This document shows, piece by piece, positions 43,569-52,956 of a DNA stretch of 64,000 nucleotides. Source of the DNA: Sulfurovum sp. (GTDB lineage: Bacteria > Campylobacterota > Campylobacteria > Campylobacterales > Sulfurovaceae); NCBI GenBank assembly GCA_021166685.1, contig JAJPEU010000005.1:30023-94022 (forward strand), read 5' to 3'. The number at the start of each line of letters is the position of its first letter. The first letter of the stretch is position 1. Below the pieces are notes generated by a model. The model was not told the origin of the DNA and did not search any database. It saw only the letters and a program-made list of their open reading frames with translations. A program made the translations under genes and the position numbers.

Positions 43569-43573
43569 AAATT

Positions 43574-44665
43574 TTACTTTTTTTGAGAACAGGATATAAA
43601 TACTTTATGATTTACAGGGATCACCAAAAACTGATCTACCGACAAATACTCTTCGCTGAGATGATTGACAATCTTAATCTCTTCGGCAGTCGTTTCATAG
43701 TTTGCGGCTATATCTTCCAGCGTTTCGCCAAGCGTAACATAGTGGGAAACCATAAAAGGCTTGATAGGATTTTTCTTTTCCGGCAGCTCATAACGCAGAT
43801 AAAAAAGGATCATCTTTTCCTCCGGGATCGCCACCGTATAGCTGAACCTATCTGAAGGAATTATTTCATCTTTAAACTGCGGATTTAAGCCAAGCAGCTC
43901 TTTGGGTTTCATTTCAAGAAGTTTTGCCAACTCGCTTAGTTTTGTACCCCCCTGCACTTCAACCTCAAACATCCCGCTATTGGCCGAGGAAAATTCTAAA
44001 GCCAGTCCTTCGCCTATCATAGCAACAAGCAGAATTTTCTTGATATACTCGCGTGTTTCCAAGGGAAGATATTTTTCTTTCTCATCAAGCAAAATCGGCA
44101 AGGCATCGCTGCCCGCCCTTTCGATAGCTTTTGCCAGCCTTCCTTCTCCGCAGTTATATGCCAAAGCAGCCAAATACCATTTGCCAAACCGATCATGAAG
44201 TTTTTGCAAATAGGCTATAGCCGCATTCGTTGAGCTGGCCGGATCACACCTTTCATCAAACCTCTGACATACTTCAAGTTTGTAATGTTTTGCCGTTGCC
44301 GGAATAAATTGCCACAATCCTACTGCATTTTTATGCGAAGCGGCAGAAGGAGAAAAACCTGATTCAACCATGGAAAGATAAACAAAAAGGTCCGAAAGGC
44401 CGTCTTCAAGCAAATACCCCCTCATCATCGGCAAGAAATTTTTGCCTTTTTTGAGGGAGTGCTGATAAAACGACATAATCTGGCTTTCATGCGTTAAAAC
44501 AAAACGCTCAAAATCCTCATCATAAACATAAGACTGATCAACTCCAAATTCTGAGAAAACATAGGTATAGCTGGGATACTTTTGAGCAACAGAAAAAGCA
44601 AAAGAAAACAGAGGAAATACCCCTGCAGCCAGAATAATTTTACTGATACTTTTTTTTATCGACAT
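43574..44665 (-). CDS. mltD: Membrane-bound lytic murein transglycosylase D-like protein
   Basis: This 363-residue exported protein has an N-terminal hydrophobic signal, a goose-type lysozyme domain with the catalytic Glu101 in LSMVESGFSP, AVGLWQFIPATAKHY and ALAYNCGEG, and a C-terminal tail with two LysM-like repeats (~235-275 and ~305-350; HYVTLGETLEDIAANYETT). It cleaves peptidoglycan glycan strands. It is 3 bp after tatD on the minus strand, the same pair as in C. jejuni, but separated from rlpA here. Confidence 0.93.
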   Translation of the reverse strand: MSIKKSISKIILAAGVFPLFSFAFSVAQKYPSYTYVFSEFGVDQSYVYDEDFERFVLTHESQIMSFYQHSLKKGKNFLPMMRGYLLEDGLSDLFVYLSMVESGFSPSAASHKNAVGLWQFIPATAKHYKLEVCQRFDERCDPASSTNAAIAYLQKLHDRFGKWYLAALAYNCGEGRLAKAIERAGSDALPILLDEKEKYLPLETREYIKKILLVAMIGEGLALEFSSANSGMFEVEVQGGTKLSELAKLLEMKPKELLGLNPQFKDEIIPSDRFSYTVAIPEEKMILFYLRYELPEKKNPIKPFMVSHYVTLGETLEDIAANYETTAEEIKIVNHLSEEYLSVDQFLVIPVNHKVFISCSQKK

Positions 44666-44668
44666 ACC

Positions 44669-45439
44669 CTAAATACCAAAAAGACGATAAGCGTTTTGCG
44701 TAGTAATTGCCTCAATCTCTTCTCTTGGAAGACCGCTCAATGCAGACATTTTCTCTGCTATAAACGTCGTATAGGCGGGCTCATTTCTCTCTCCTCTGTG
44801 GGGATGGGGCGTAAGATAAGGCGCATCTGTTTCTATCAGCAATCTTTCTTTTGGTATCTTGGGATACACTTCGATAAGCTTACGGGCATTTTGAAACGTA
44901 AGAACCCCTCCGATCCCAAAATAAAAATTTCTTTCTGCAAGCTTCAAAAGCTGCTCATCCGCATTATAGCAGTGCAGCACTCCGCCTTCTGCTCCGGCAT
45001 ACTGCTCAAGCAGCGCCAGACTGTCTATGCTCGCTTCCCTGATATGCACAATCAAAGGTTTTTTCAATGCTTTGGCCCAAAGTATCTGATCTGCAAAAAC
45101 TTCTTTTTGCAAATTTTTACAGGCTTCTCTTTTTTTTTGATCCTCAGGCAGCCTGGAATAATCCAATCCGCATTCTCCGATAGCTACACATTTAGGATGA
45201 GAAACAAAAGGCTCCAGCTTGCTCCTATCATAGTGCATCGCATCATAAGGATGAATCCCGACAGCAAAATAAACATTCTCGTATTTCTGGGCGATCTCAA
45301 ATGCCCGCTCTAATGTTTGGGGATCCGCACCCGGAATGATATATCTCTCAACGCCTTTGTCTTTTGCACGCTCCAATACCTCTTCAAGATCTTCTTTGTA
45401 CCGTGAATCGTCCAAATGGCAATGTGTATCTATTATCAT
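44669..45439 (-). CDS. tatD: TatD-family metal-dependent DNase
   Basis: This 256-residue TIM-barrel metallohydrolase has DTHCHLDD at the N-terminus (two metal His), AVGIHPYDA, GECGLDYS, HIREAS, the HCYNA motif and ETDAPYLTP with the final Asp. E. coli TatD shows 3'-5' exonuclease activity on DNA. Length is normal. It is the upstream partner of mltD and divergent from the Hpt protein gene. Confidence 0.95.
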   Translation of the reverse strand: MIIDTHCHLDDSRYKEDLEEVLERAKDKGVERYIIPGADPQTLERAFEIAQKYENVYFAVGIHPYDAMHYDRSKLEPFVSHPKCVAIGECGLDYSRLPEDQKKREACKNLQKEVFADQILWAKALKKPLIVHIREASIDSLALLEQYAGAEGGVLHCYNADEQLLKLAERNFYFGIGGVLTFQNARKLIEVYPKIPKERLLIETDAPYLTPHPHRGERNEPAYTTFIAEKMSALSGLPREEIEAITTQNAYRLFGI

Positions 45440-45552
45440 GCGTCACCTATTTTTAGATAAATTATAACCTATTTAACGCTTATTTTACGCAAATGAACCT
45501 TATTATAAAACGAAATAAGATATAGTTTATTCTAGAAAAGAGGGGGAATTTG

Positions 45553-46080
45553 ATGTTTTTTTATGGCACGCTGTTTATAGTTGCTTTATTAATAAGTTTA
45601 ATTATCTATCATGAATATAAAAATGAGAAAAGCTATAAAAAAGAACGGGAGAGGAAATATCATCAAGCTATCCGACAAAACGAATCAAAAAGTACAACAA
45701 AAATTTCCTCTCCTTCCATCCGGATCAAACCGGTCACATCTTCTCCTCAATTTAATTATCCGCCTTTTACCCATGCGCGGCTTATTGCTATGGGCCTCTC
45801 ACAAGAGGATGCCAAAGAATTCGTCAAGGAATTAATCTCCCAAATAGAAGCAAACATACCTTTTATTGATGAAGCCATGAAAATACCGGATTTTAACCAA
45901 ATGGAACGGCTGACACACAGCCTCAAAGGTTCTGCGACCAATCTTGGAAACGGCGGTATCTCAGACCTTTTGGTAGACTACAACACCTATCTTAAAGACG
46001 GGCGGGATCTTTCTGCTGCACAAACCTATTTTGCACATTTGAAATACTGCTTAAAAATACTGAAAGAACAATACGCCTAG
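45553..46080 (+). CDS. Membrane-anchored Hpt phosphotransfer-domain protein
   Basis: In this 175-residue protein, residues ~3-21 form a membrane helix, then a basic linker (~25-60), then a histidine phosphotransfer domain whose phospho-accepting His sits in the LTHSLKGSATNLG motif. It has no kinase or receiver domain, so it would relay phosphate between partners encoded elsewhere. The track starts at an upstream TTG (45550), but the ATG at 45553 has AGGGGG 6 nt upstream. The stop overlaps the convergent recN by 4 bp. Confidence 0.85.
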   Translation: MFFYGTLFIVALLISLIIYHEYKNEKSYKKERERKYHQAIRQNESKSTTKISSPSIRIKPVTSSPQFNYPPFTHARLIAMGLSQEDAKEFVKELISQIEANIPFIDEAMKIPDFNQMERLTHSLKGSATNLGNGGISDLLVDYNTYLKDGRDLSAAQTYFAHLKYCLKILKEQYA

Positions 46081-47609
46081 GCATTTCTCAATTTTTTTGC
46101 AAAAGCAAGGGCCTGAGGGGTGGGATTTTCGCCTCCTATAATACGGGCTATCTCCTTCACCCTTTCCTCCTCATCAAGTTCTTTTATCCGGCTTTTTGTG
46201 CCTTCCTTCGTAACCAAAATATGTTGTCTGGCCTGTGCAGAAAGATGCGGCTGATGAGAGATAGCAAATACCTGATAAGCCTTAGAAAGTTTTGCGATCA
46301 TCTGGGCAATAGCAATCGATTCGTCTCCGCTGACATTTGCATCTATTTCATCAAGAATCAAAACTCCCTGTGTTTGTTTGGTTTCATCAATACAAACCGC
46401 CATCAATGCCAAACGCATACGATTGAATTCTCCCCCGCTCAATGTAGCTGTTTTTGAACCGCCAAGCATGATGTCTGCACGATCAACACCGCTTTCACAC
46501 AGCAAAGTATTCTCAAAAATAAATTCAACAGAAGGCAGCTTTAATGCCTGCAAATATACATCCAACGCATTTTGAAGACTTTTGGCCTCTTCTTGGCGCA
46601 ACACCGAAATTTCCTTTGCAATCCTATGCAGCTCAGAAAATTCCCTTGCCAAAAAAGATTCCAGTGCACTTTTGTTTTGTTCGCTGTTTTTATATCCTGC
46701 AAGTTCTTCTTTTTTTTGTTCCTTGTAGTTTAGAGCTTCCCGGATGGAACCATAGCGATTTTTAAGCCCATTCAGATCCCCAAGTCTATCCAAAATCTTT
46801 TCTATATCAACCTCTTCAAGCTCATCGGCCAAGGTCTGGGCTTCTTCAAAATCACTTCTGAGCTGATTCATTGCTTCAGAAAAAACAGAAACATCTTTAT
46901 TGAGCAGACGATACACTTCCTCCACACTTGCCTCATAAGCAAAAAGTTCATTTGCATTTTGTAAAGCATCTTTGATCTTGTCAATTTTGGAAAGCTGCTG
47001 CTTGATTTGCATCAGCTCCTCTTCTTCGTCTATGCGGGGATTGATCCGTTCTATTTTTTCTATCTCATATACAGCAAATTCGATGAGTTCAGCAAGTTTT
47101 GTTTCGTCCTCTTTGATTTTTTTAAGCCGCTCTGCCTGAATTTTATAAAACACATAACGTTTTTTGTATTCTTTGAATAATTTTTTAAAAACAGGATTTT
47201 TATCATCCAGACTGCTGTCTATCAACCCCAAAAGTACAGCAGATTCAAAACCGCCCTTGTCTCGTACGCTGAGATACTGCACATAAGGCGCAAAAAGTTC
47301 AGCCAGTGTTTTTTTTGAGATATTTTGACCATCAAGATAAGAGCGCACTTTATCTTTTTTAAGGGTTTTGAGCGTTACTTCCTCTTCAAGCGCATAAAAT
47401 TCACTTTGAAGCCCAGTTGGTTTTTGAAGCGTCACTTCGCACAGCGACGCAGTCCCCAAAGCACTGTATCCAAAACTTGAAAGTATTGAAGATATCAAAA
47501 CAGATTTTCCTGCTCCGCTGGGCCCGGTCAAAACCACTAAGCCTTGATCAAACTCGAGTTCTACTTCATCAAAACCAACAAGTTCACGCAGGTATAATCT
47601 CTTGATCAA
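46077..47609 (-). CDS. recN: DNA repair protein RecN
   Basis: This 510-residue SMC-like ATPase acts in double-strand break repair. Walker A GPSGAGKS lies at residues 29-36, a coiled-coil arm spans ~150-340, the ABC signature is LSGGEFNR and Walker B is VLILDEIDANVSG. Length is slightly under the E. coli protein. The start is TTG at 47609 with GGGGAG upstream, overlapping the nadK stop (TTGA). The first codons (MIKRLYLRELVGF) fit the conserved N-terminus, which supports the unusual start. Confidence 0.95.
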   Translation of the reverse strand: MIKRLYLRELVGFDEVELEFDQGLVVLTGPSGAGKSVLISSILSSFGYSALGTASLCEVTLQKPTGLQSEFYALEEEVTLKTLKKDKVRSYLDGQNISKKTLAELFAPYVQYLSVRDKGGFESAVLLGLIDSSLDDKNPVFKKLFKEYKKRYVFYKIQAERLKKIKEDETKLAELIEFAVYEIEKIERINPRIDEEEELMQIKQQLSKIDKIKDALQNANELFAYEASVEEVYRLLNKDVSVFSEAMNQLRSDFEEAQTLADELEEVDIEKILDRLGDLNGLKNRYGSIREALNYKEQKKEELAGYKNSEQNKSALESFLAREFSELHRIAKEISVLRQEEAKSLQNALDVYLQALKLPSVEFIFENTLLCESGVDRADIMLGGSKTATLSGGEFNRMRLALMAVCIDETKQTQGVLILDEIDANVSGDESIAIAQMIAKLSKAYQVFAISHQPHLSAQARQHILVTKEGTKSRIKELDEEERVKEIARIIGGENPTPQALAFAKKLRNA

Positions 47610-48484
47610 CTTTTATCTCCCCATAAAAGTTTTTCACGAAGCACGCCAAAATAACTTCTCTCTTTTCTGTGCAAAAGCTTGGCTCCTGTCTTTGCTCCTT
47701 CGACAACCAACACATCACCCGGCTGCATTTCATAAGCATCCTGTCCGTCTATCATGGCAACCACCCTGTCTTCGGCCGAAGCAAGCTCAATCGTAAAATC
47801 TGCCGGCACGACCAACGGTCTTTGACGCAAAGAATGCGCACAAATAGGAGTCATGATAAATGCTTTGGTCAAAGGATACATCACCGGTCCGCCCGCTGCA
47901 AGATTGTATGCGGTGGAACCGGTGGGCGTAGAGACAATAAGCCCGTCTCCGCGGTAGGTATTAAACCAATCCCCGTCAATGGAGGCATCTATTTTTACCA
48001 TCTTGGAAATCGTAGGGCGCGTAATGACAACATCATTGAAAGCATAAAAACTTTTTATCCCTTTAGATGTTTTAATGTAGCCTTCTATCATCATACGCTC
48101 ATCGATACAGTAGTTGCCCTGCTGCATTTTGATTAAAAAATCATCTACTTCATCGATCGTGATGTCGGCCAAAAAACCCAAATTGCCCGCATTGATCCCC
48201 ATAACAGGCTTGTGATGGCCGTAACTTCGGCGAACTAAAGACAGCAATGTTCCATCTCCGCCCAAAGAAACTAAAAAATCTGCTTTCTCGCAAATCGTTT
48301 CAAAAGGGAGGCCTTTTGTACCTATCATCTTTGCTGACCGCTCTGCGATCAACACTTCAATTCCTCTTGCTTCAAATTGTCGTTTGATCTGCTCGTAGAG
48401 GGGTTTAATCTGCGGTGTATTTGGCTTCAGCACAAACCCTGCAGTCTGTATCTGCTCTAACGGTTTCAAGATATCCTGCTCCAT
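47606..48484 (-). CDS. nadK: NAD kinase
   Basis: This 292-residue cytoplasmic enzyme makes NADP from NAD. It has the phosphate-binding GGDGT (residues 75-79), GINAGNLGFLAD and the substrate-binding TPTGSTAYNLAAGGPV. Length is typical. It overlaps recN, forming a nadK-recN pair seen in many bacteria. It is divergent from aspS. Confidence 0.96.
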   Translation of the reverse strand: MEQDILKPLEQIQTAGFVLKPNTPQIKPLYEQIKRQFEARGIEVLIAERSAKMIGTKGLPFETICEKADFLVSLGGDGTLLSLVRRSYGHHKPVMGINAGNLGFLADITIDEVDDFLIKMQQGNYCIDERMMIEGYIKTSKGIKSFYAFNDVVITRPTISKMVKIDASIDGDWFNTYRGDGLIVSTPTGSTAYNLAAGGPVMYPLTKAFIMTPICAHSLRQRPLVVPADFTIELASAEDRVVAMIDGQDAYEMQPGDVLVVEGAKTGAKLLHRKERSYFGVLREKLLWGDKS

Positions 48485-48612
48485 GCACTTTATTTAATTG
48501 TTCTTAGCAGGGTAACATAAATGTACTTTAAAATTTGTTTTTCTATTCTTTTCTTTGCACAAGAAATTCGTATCAAAGAGGGATCTGAATTTGTATCTAA
48601 ACAACTATTCGA

Positions 48613-48618
48613 TATAAT
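48613..48618 (+). promoter_or_regulatory. -10 box of aspS
   Basis: TATAAT lies 30 nt before the GTG start, which gives a very short leader containing the ribosome site GAGGA. No -35 is recognisable. Confidence 0.45.
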
Positions 48619-48647
48619 CGCATCAAACTTAAGTTAGAGGATTTTTC

Positions 48648-50402
48648 GTGAGAACACATTATTGTGCCCAGATCAATGAACAACATAATGGTGAAGTAGT
48701 TACCGTGGCCGGTTGGGTTTCCAGCCGCAGAGACCATGGCGGGGTTATATTTATCGACCTTCGCGACAAAGACGAAGTACTGCAGCTTGTCTGTGATCCT
48801 GCAGACAATGCTGCAGCCCACAAAATTGCCGAAGATGTCAGAGACCAGTTTGTGCTTATCGCTACAGGCACCATAAGACCCAGAGGAGAGGGATTGGAAA
48901 ATCCGAATCTCAAAACCGGCAAAGTGGAAATGGTTGTAGAAAAACTGGTGATTGAAAACCGCTCAAAACCGATGCCTTTTGAAATCGGTGATGAAAAAGT
49001 AAATGAAGAAATTCGCCTTAGACATCGCTATCTTGAACTGAGAAGTCAACGGTCTTACACTATTTTCAAACTGAGATCCAAAGCAACAATTGCGGCAAGA
49101 AATGCGCTTGACGAACTGGGATTTTTAGAAGTAGAAACTCCCATTCTCACCAAATCGACTCCGGAAGGAGCCAGAGACTATCTTGTGCCAAGCCGCGTAC
49201 ATCATGGTGAATTTTATGCTCTTCCTCAGTCACCGCAGCTTTTTAAACAGCTTTTAATGGTGGGCGGTTTTGACAGATATTTTCAGATAGCCAAATGTTT
49301 TCGGGACGAAGATCTTCGTGCAGACAGACAACCTGAATTCACACAAATAGATGTTGAAATGAGCTTCTGCACTCAAGAAGATGTCATTCAAATCGCCGAA
49401 AAACTGATCTACAATGTTTTCACAAAATGCGGATTTGAAATTCCCGGCACCTTTAAACGTATGACTCACCATGATGCAATGGAAAAATACGGTTCGGATA
49501 AACCGGATATGCGTTATGATCTGGCCATGGTTGATGTGATTGATATCTTTGAAAGATGCGACAATGAAATCTTTTCCGCTATCGCCAAGGCGCCTAAGAA
49601 AAACCGCATCAAAGCGCTCAAGGTGCCAAACGGAGACAATATTTTTTCAAAACGCCAAATGAAAGGCTTTGAGGATTATGTGCGCAAATTTGGTGCACAG
49701 GGTCTTGGTTATTTCCAAATGAAAGAAGACGGTCTTAAAGGGCCTCTTGCCAAATTCTTTACCGATGCAGATCTTCAGGCCATTATAGACCGATGCGAAC
49801 TTAAAACAGGAGATGCTGTATTCTTCGGTGCAGGCGAAAAAAAACTGGTACTTGATTATATGGGCCGTTTCCGCATCTATCTTGCAGAAACGATGGAAAT
49901 TATCCCCAAAGGTACATTTGAGTTCTTGTGGGTTGTCGACTTTCCAATGTTTGAAGTTGAAGACGGCAGAGTCAAAGCGCTTCATCATCCGTTTACCCAG
50001 CCAAAATCACTGGACTATGAAGATATCGAAGAGATAGAATCCATCGCTTATGATATTGTCCTTAACGGAACAGAACTGGGCGGAGGATCTATCCGTATCC
50101 ATAAAGAGGCAATGCAGTCAGAGATATTTAAACTCCTAGGCATCGGCGAAGAAGAAGCGCAAGAAAAATTTGGCTTCCTGCTTGACGCGCTTAAGTATGG
50201 TGCGCCTCCGCATGGCGGGTTTGCTCTGGGACTTGACAGGCTCATTATGCTTATGGCGGGCACGGACAGCATTCGTGATGTCATTGCGTTTCCCAAAACA
50301 CAAAGAGCACAATGTCTTCTTACGCAAGCACCAAGCAATGTCGACAATGAACAGCTCAAAGAGTTGGGCCTGAGAGTTAGACAAACAGCCGCCATACAAT
50401 AA
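48648..50402 (+). CDS. aspS: Aspartyl-tRNA synthetase (bacterial type)
   Basis: This 584-residue class II synthetase has an N-terminal OB anticodon domain ([23 protein letters not shown]), the motif-2 region [16 protein letters not shown], the bacterial GAD insertion (~290-420) and motif 3 GLDRLIML. Campylobacterota lack AsnRS and usually use a non-discriminating AspRS that also charges tRNA(Asn) for later amidation; that is family knowledge, not visible here. The start is GTG at 48648 with GAGGA upstream. It is followed by adk after 141 bp. Confidence 0.96.
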   Translation: MRTHYCAQINEQHNGEVVTVAGWVSSRRDHGGVIFIDLRDKDEVLQLVCDPADNAAAHKIAEDVRDQFVLIATGTIRPRGEGLENPNLKTGKVEMVVEKLVIENRSKPMPFEIGDEKVNEEIRLRHRYLELRSQRSYTIFKLRSKATIAARNALDELGFLEVETPILTKSTPEGARDYLVPSRVHHGEFYALPQSPQLFKQLLMVGGFDRYFQIAKCFRDEDLRADRQPEFTQIDVEMSFCTQEDVIQIAEKLIYNVFTKCGFEIPGTFKRMTHHDAMEKYGSDKPDMRYDLAMVDVIDIFERCDNEIFSAIAKAPKKNRIKALKVPNGDNIFSKRQMKGFEDYVRKFGAQGLGYFQMKEDGLKGPLAKFFTDADLQAIIDRCELKTGDAVFFGAGEKKLVLDYMGRFRIYLAETMEIIPKGTFEFLWVVDFPMFEVEDGRVKALHHPFTQPKSLDYEDIEEIESIAYDIVLNGTELGGGSIRIHKEAMQSEIFKLLGIGEEEAQEKFGFLLDALKYGAPPHGGFALGLDRLIMLMAGTDSIRDVIAFPKTQRAQCLLTQAPSNVDNEQLKELGLRVRQTAAIQ

Positions 50403-50543
50403 GTGACTATTGTCTTATTTAAAAAAATATGTCAATGCAGATGTATTTTGCACAGCAAGATCACAGAAATTTACCAAAATCTTGTAAATCCCGAAGTAAA
50501 TTCAGGATAACAAGAGATACAATTTAATATAAAGGATACCATC

Positions 50544-51131
50544 GTGAAAAAATTATTTCTTATTATAGGCGCTCCCGGGTCAGGAAAAACAACAGATGCC
50601 AGCCTCATTGCCAAAAAATATGCCGACAAGATCGTACACTATTCAACGGGTGATATGCTCAGAGAAGAAGTCGCCAGCGGAAGCGAATTGGGACAGACCA
50701 TTGAAGGCTTTATTTCCAGAGGCGCCCTGGTGCCGCTCACTATTATTGTTGATACGATCATCTCAGCGATCAATAACGCACCGGTCGATGTGGTACTCAT
50801 TGACGGATACCCAAGAAGCGTGGAGCAGATGACTGCATTGGATGAAATTCTTGCCGGCAATCAAGACATAGAACTTACGTCTGTCATAGAAGTAAGAGTA
50901 AGCGAAGAAGTTGCCAAAGAAAGAATCCTTGGGCGTGCTGCAGAAGCCGAAGTCGTAAGAAGCGATGACAGTGTCGAAGTCTTTTACGACAGAATGAAAA
51001 TTTACACAGATCCCTTGGCACAGATTCAAGCTTTCTATACAAAGAAAAATCTCCTCAAAGTTATCGACGGCGAAAGAACACTTGAAGTCATTGTCGATGA
51101 CATGGATGCATTTGTTCAAAGCAAAATTTAA
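50544..51131 (+). CDS. adk: Adenylate kinase
   Basis: The 195-residue enzyme equilibrates ATP, ADP and AMP. The P-loop GAPGSGKTT lies at residues 9-17, followed by the AMP-binding region (STGDMLREEVASGSELG) and DGYPRSVEQM. The lid is short (GRAAEAEVVRSDDSVE), without the zinc-binding cysteines of long forms. The start is GTG (50544) with AAGGAT upstream. It stands alone; a terminator-like hairpin is ~180 nt downstream. Confidence 0.95.
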   Translation: MKKLFLIIGAPGSGKTTDASLIAKKYADKIVHYSTGDMLREEVASGSELGQTIEGFISRGALVPLTIIVDTIISAINNAPVDVVLIDGYPRSVEQMTALDEILAGNQDIELTSVIEVRVSEEVAKERILGRAAEAEVVRSDDSVEVFYDRMKIYTDPLAQIQAFYTKKNLLKVIDGERTLEVIVDDMDAFVQSKI

Positions 51132-51308
51132 CTTTTCTTTTTTAGGGTTAAAGCTCTGATTAAAACATAACCTAGATGACGATTGAGTCTGAAATGACGA
51201 AATTTCGTTATCTTGACCCCAAAAAAATCAAGCCCAAGACAACCAGATTAAATTGAATGACTTAATTGCCCAGAGGATTCAATTTTTCGGCGTATCAATG
51301 TGGCTGCG

Positions 51309-51330
51309 CAGAAGATATTTCTTCTGTTTT
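51309..51330 (+). terminator. Intrinsic terminator, far downstream of adk
   Basis: CAGAAGA (51309-51315) pairs perfectly with TCTTCTG (51320-51326) over a TATT loop, and TTTTATT follows. It lies 178 nt past the adk stop codon, so it ends either a long adk 3' UTR or an independent small transcript. The intervening sequence has no ORF; it includes the palindrome ACGAAATTTCGT at 51197. Confidence 0.65.
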
Positions 51331-51428
51331 ATTGCATTTAAAAATTTTTAGCCTCATCTCTTTAACTTATACACAGTTCATTCATCTTTCTTTGCTATAA
51401 TAAAAAAAATTAATAAAAAGGCGAGAGT

Positions 51429-51977
51429 ATGAGATTTAATCAATTCAAACCGATGTTACTAATAGCGGTATTGGTCCTGTTGAGCACTTTTGGGATGGCG
51501 GAACCGGCTTCTGTAATAGATGCTAAAGCAAATGAAGCCATCAGACAATTTGCGCAGAAGGTAAAAGGCGGTGAAAGGTTTTTGACTCAATCCAAAGGCT
51601 ATCTTGTCTTTCCCGGTGTCTACAAGGGCGGATTTGTCGTGGGTGCAGAATATGGAGAGGGGGTTTTGCGCGTAAATGGCAGATCAAAATACTATTATAA
51701 TATCGCTTCGGGTTCTGTCGGCTTTCAGCTTGGAGTACAAAAAACTTCTTACATCATCGTTTTTGTAACACAGGGCGCATTAAACAATTTTATCAAAAGC
51801 AATGGATGGGAAGCAGGAGTTGATGGCTCCATTGCTGTTGCAGATTGGGGAGCAGGCAAAGATGTAAGTTCAATCAGTTTTGAAAAACCTATCGTTGCGT
51901 TTGTGTTTAATCAAAAAGGACTCATGTACAATCTTACACTCGAAGGAACAAAATTTACCCGAATTGTTCCCCATTAA
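51429..51977 (+). CDS. SYLF-domain (Ysc84-type) exported lipid-binding protein
   Basis: In this 182-residue protein, a signal peptide (MLLIAVLVLLSTFGMAEP, cleavage near residue 26) precedes a SYLF domain: a FLTQSKGYLVFPGVYKGG segment, then VVGAEYGEGVL, SVGFQLGVQ and GVDGSIAVADWGAG. In eukaryotes SYLF binds phosphoinositides; bacterial versions are periplasmic with unclear function. A TATAAT lies ~30 nt upstream in the segment gctataataaaa. It converges on the radical SAM gene. Confidence 0.9.
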   Translation: MRFNQFKPMLLIAVLVLLSTFGMAEPASVIDAKANEAIRQFAQKVKGGERFLTQSKGYLVFPGVYKGGFVVGAEYGEGVLRVNGRSKYYYNIASGSVGFQLGVQKTSYIIVFVTQGALNNFIKSNGWEAGVDGSIAVADWGAGKDVSSISFEKPIVAFVFNQKGLMYNLTLEGTKFTRIVPH

Positions 51978-51989
51978 TACCTCCAAAAA

Positions 51990-52023
51990 CCTTCTTCTTG
52001 ACGAGAAAAATTTTTGAAGAAGG
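51990..52023 (-). terminator. Terminator of the minus-strand radical SAM operon
   Basis: CCTTCTTC (51990-51997) pairs perfectly with GAAGAAGG (52016-52023). On the minus strand the stem is followed by TTTTTGGAGG, a usable T-run. The loop contains the palindrome AAAAATTTTT. It may also end the convergent SYLF transcript, less convincingly. Confidence 0.6.
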
Positions 52024-52074
52024 AAAAGGCTGGTTAAAACAATCTCTTTTTTACAGTAAAGGTTTGTATAAAAC

Positions 52075-52950
52075 TTATATTTTAGATTCAAACCTTTTTT
52101 TGTAACTGCATTTTTGACACAGTTCTTCTACTGCCCTATTTTCTTTGAAGCCTGCAGCGATCGCCAAAGCACGTGAGGAATTGACTACCTCTTTCAAACT
52201 CTGTTTGCGCAAATCTCCAAGCTCCATAACCCCGTCACAGTCAAGACAGCATGGCACCACTTTTCCGCCAGCCAAGACAGCAATATGAGACTGCAGCCCC
52301 TGACAGGTTCCGTCTCCATAGTTTTGATTCTTCAAAGAGGGCCACTCAAAATAAGTATCAAAATGCAAAAGTATCTTGGGAGCCAAACGAATTGATTTGG
52401 GGCGCTCCCGATAGATAGCGTCCAAATCAAGTGTGAAATTGAAGTGTTTAGAAAAAGTTCCAAAAAGCATCCGATTAAAACCGTGTTCACTCATCGCCTC
52501 ATCGAGATTCCATATTCGAAGATTGATAAACAGCTCCTCTTTTCTTTTGAGCTTTGCTTCGCATAGATCCAAGATAGGGGTAATATACTGATCAAATGTC
52601 AAAGCTGTATCATTTTTATTGAAACTGTTAAGTGATAGATTGATCTGCTTTACGCACGGATGAAAAAGTGTGTTATACGTATGCTTTTTAAGAAAATATC
52701 CGCTGGTCGTAAGCATTGCTTTAAGGCCATGCTTATGGATAATTTCCAGATAGTCATAAAGATTTGAGAGTATTAACGGATCACCCACTACGTGACAGGC
52801 TATCTCTTTTGTGTAAGCTTTTGCCTGCTCTATAATGGATTCAAAGAAAATGAGATCCATGTGTTTTGAGGGCAAATTTTTCGTAGGACAAAAACTGCAA
52901 TGCAGGCCGCATACGTTGGTAAGTTCTATATAAATACGATAAAATTTCAC
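52075..52950 (-). CDS. Radical SAM protein with SPASM-like C-terminus
   Basis: In this 291-residue enzyme, the N-terminal CGLHCSFC (C-x3-C-x2-C, residues ~14-21) binds the radical-SAM [4Fe-4S] cluster. The C-terminal cysteines (TCQGLQ; VVPCCLDCDG; ELCQKCSYKKRF) form a SPASM-type auxiliary cluster site. Such proteins modify peptides or cofactors; the target is unknown. The start is GTG at 52950, 6 bp after the upstream gene's stop and with a weak ribosome site, so translation is probably coupled to the unknown exported protein. Confidence 0.88.
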   Translation of the reverse strand: MKFYRIYIELTNVCGLHCSFCPTKNLPSKHMDLIFFESIIEQAKAYTKEIACHVVGDPLILSNLYDYLEIIHKHGLKAMLTTSGYFLKKHTYNTLFHPCVKQINLSLNSFNKNDTALTFDQYITPILDLCEAKLKRKEELFINLRIWNLDEAMSEHGFNRMLFGTFSKHFNFTLDLDAIYRERPKSIRLAPKILLHFDTYFEWPSLKNQNYGDGTCQGLQSHIAVLAGGKVVPCCLDCDGVMELGDLRKQSLKEVVNSSRALAIAAGFKENRAVEELCQKCSYKKRFESKI

Positions 52951-52956
52951 GAAAGA

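Noticed and set aside
44582-45313. 243-codon plus-strand ORF opposite mltD and tatD
   Set aside because: It is a shadow of two conserved genes on the other strand with no recognisable motif.
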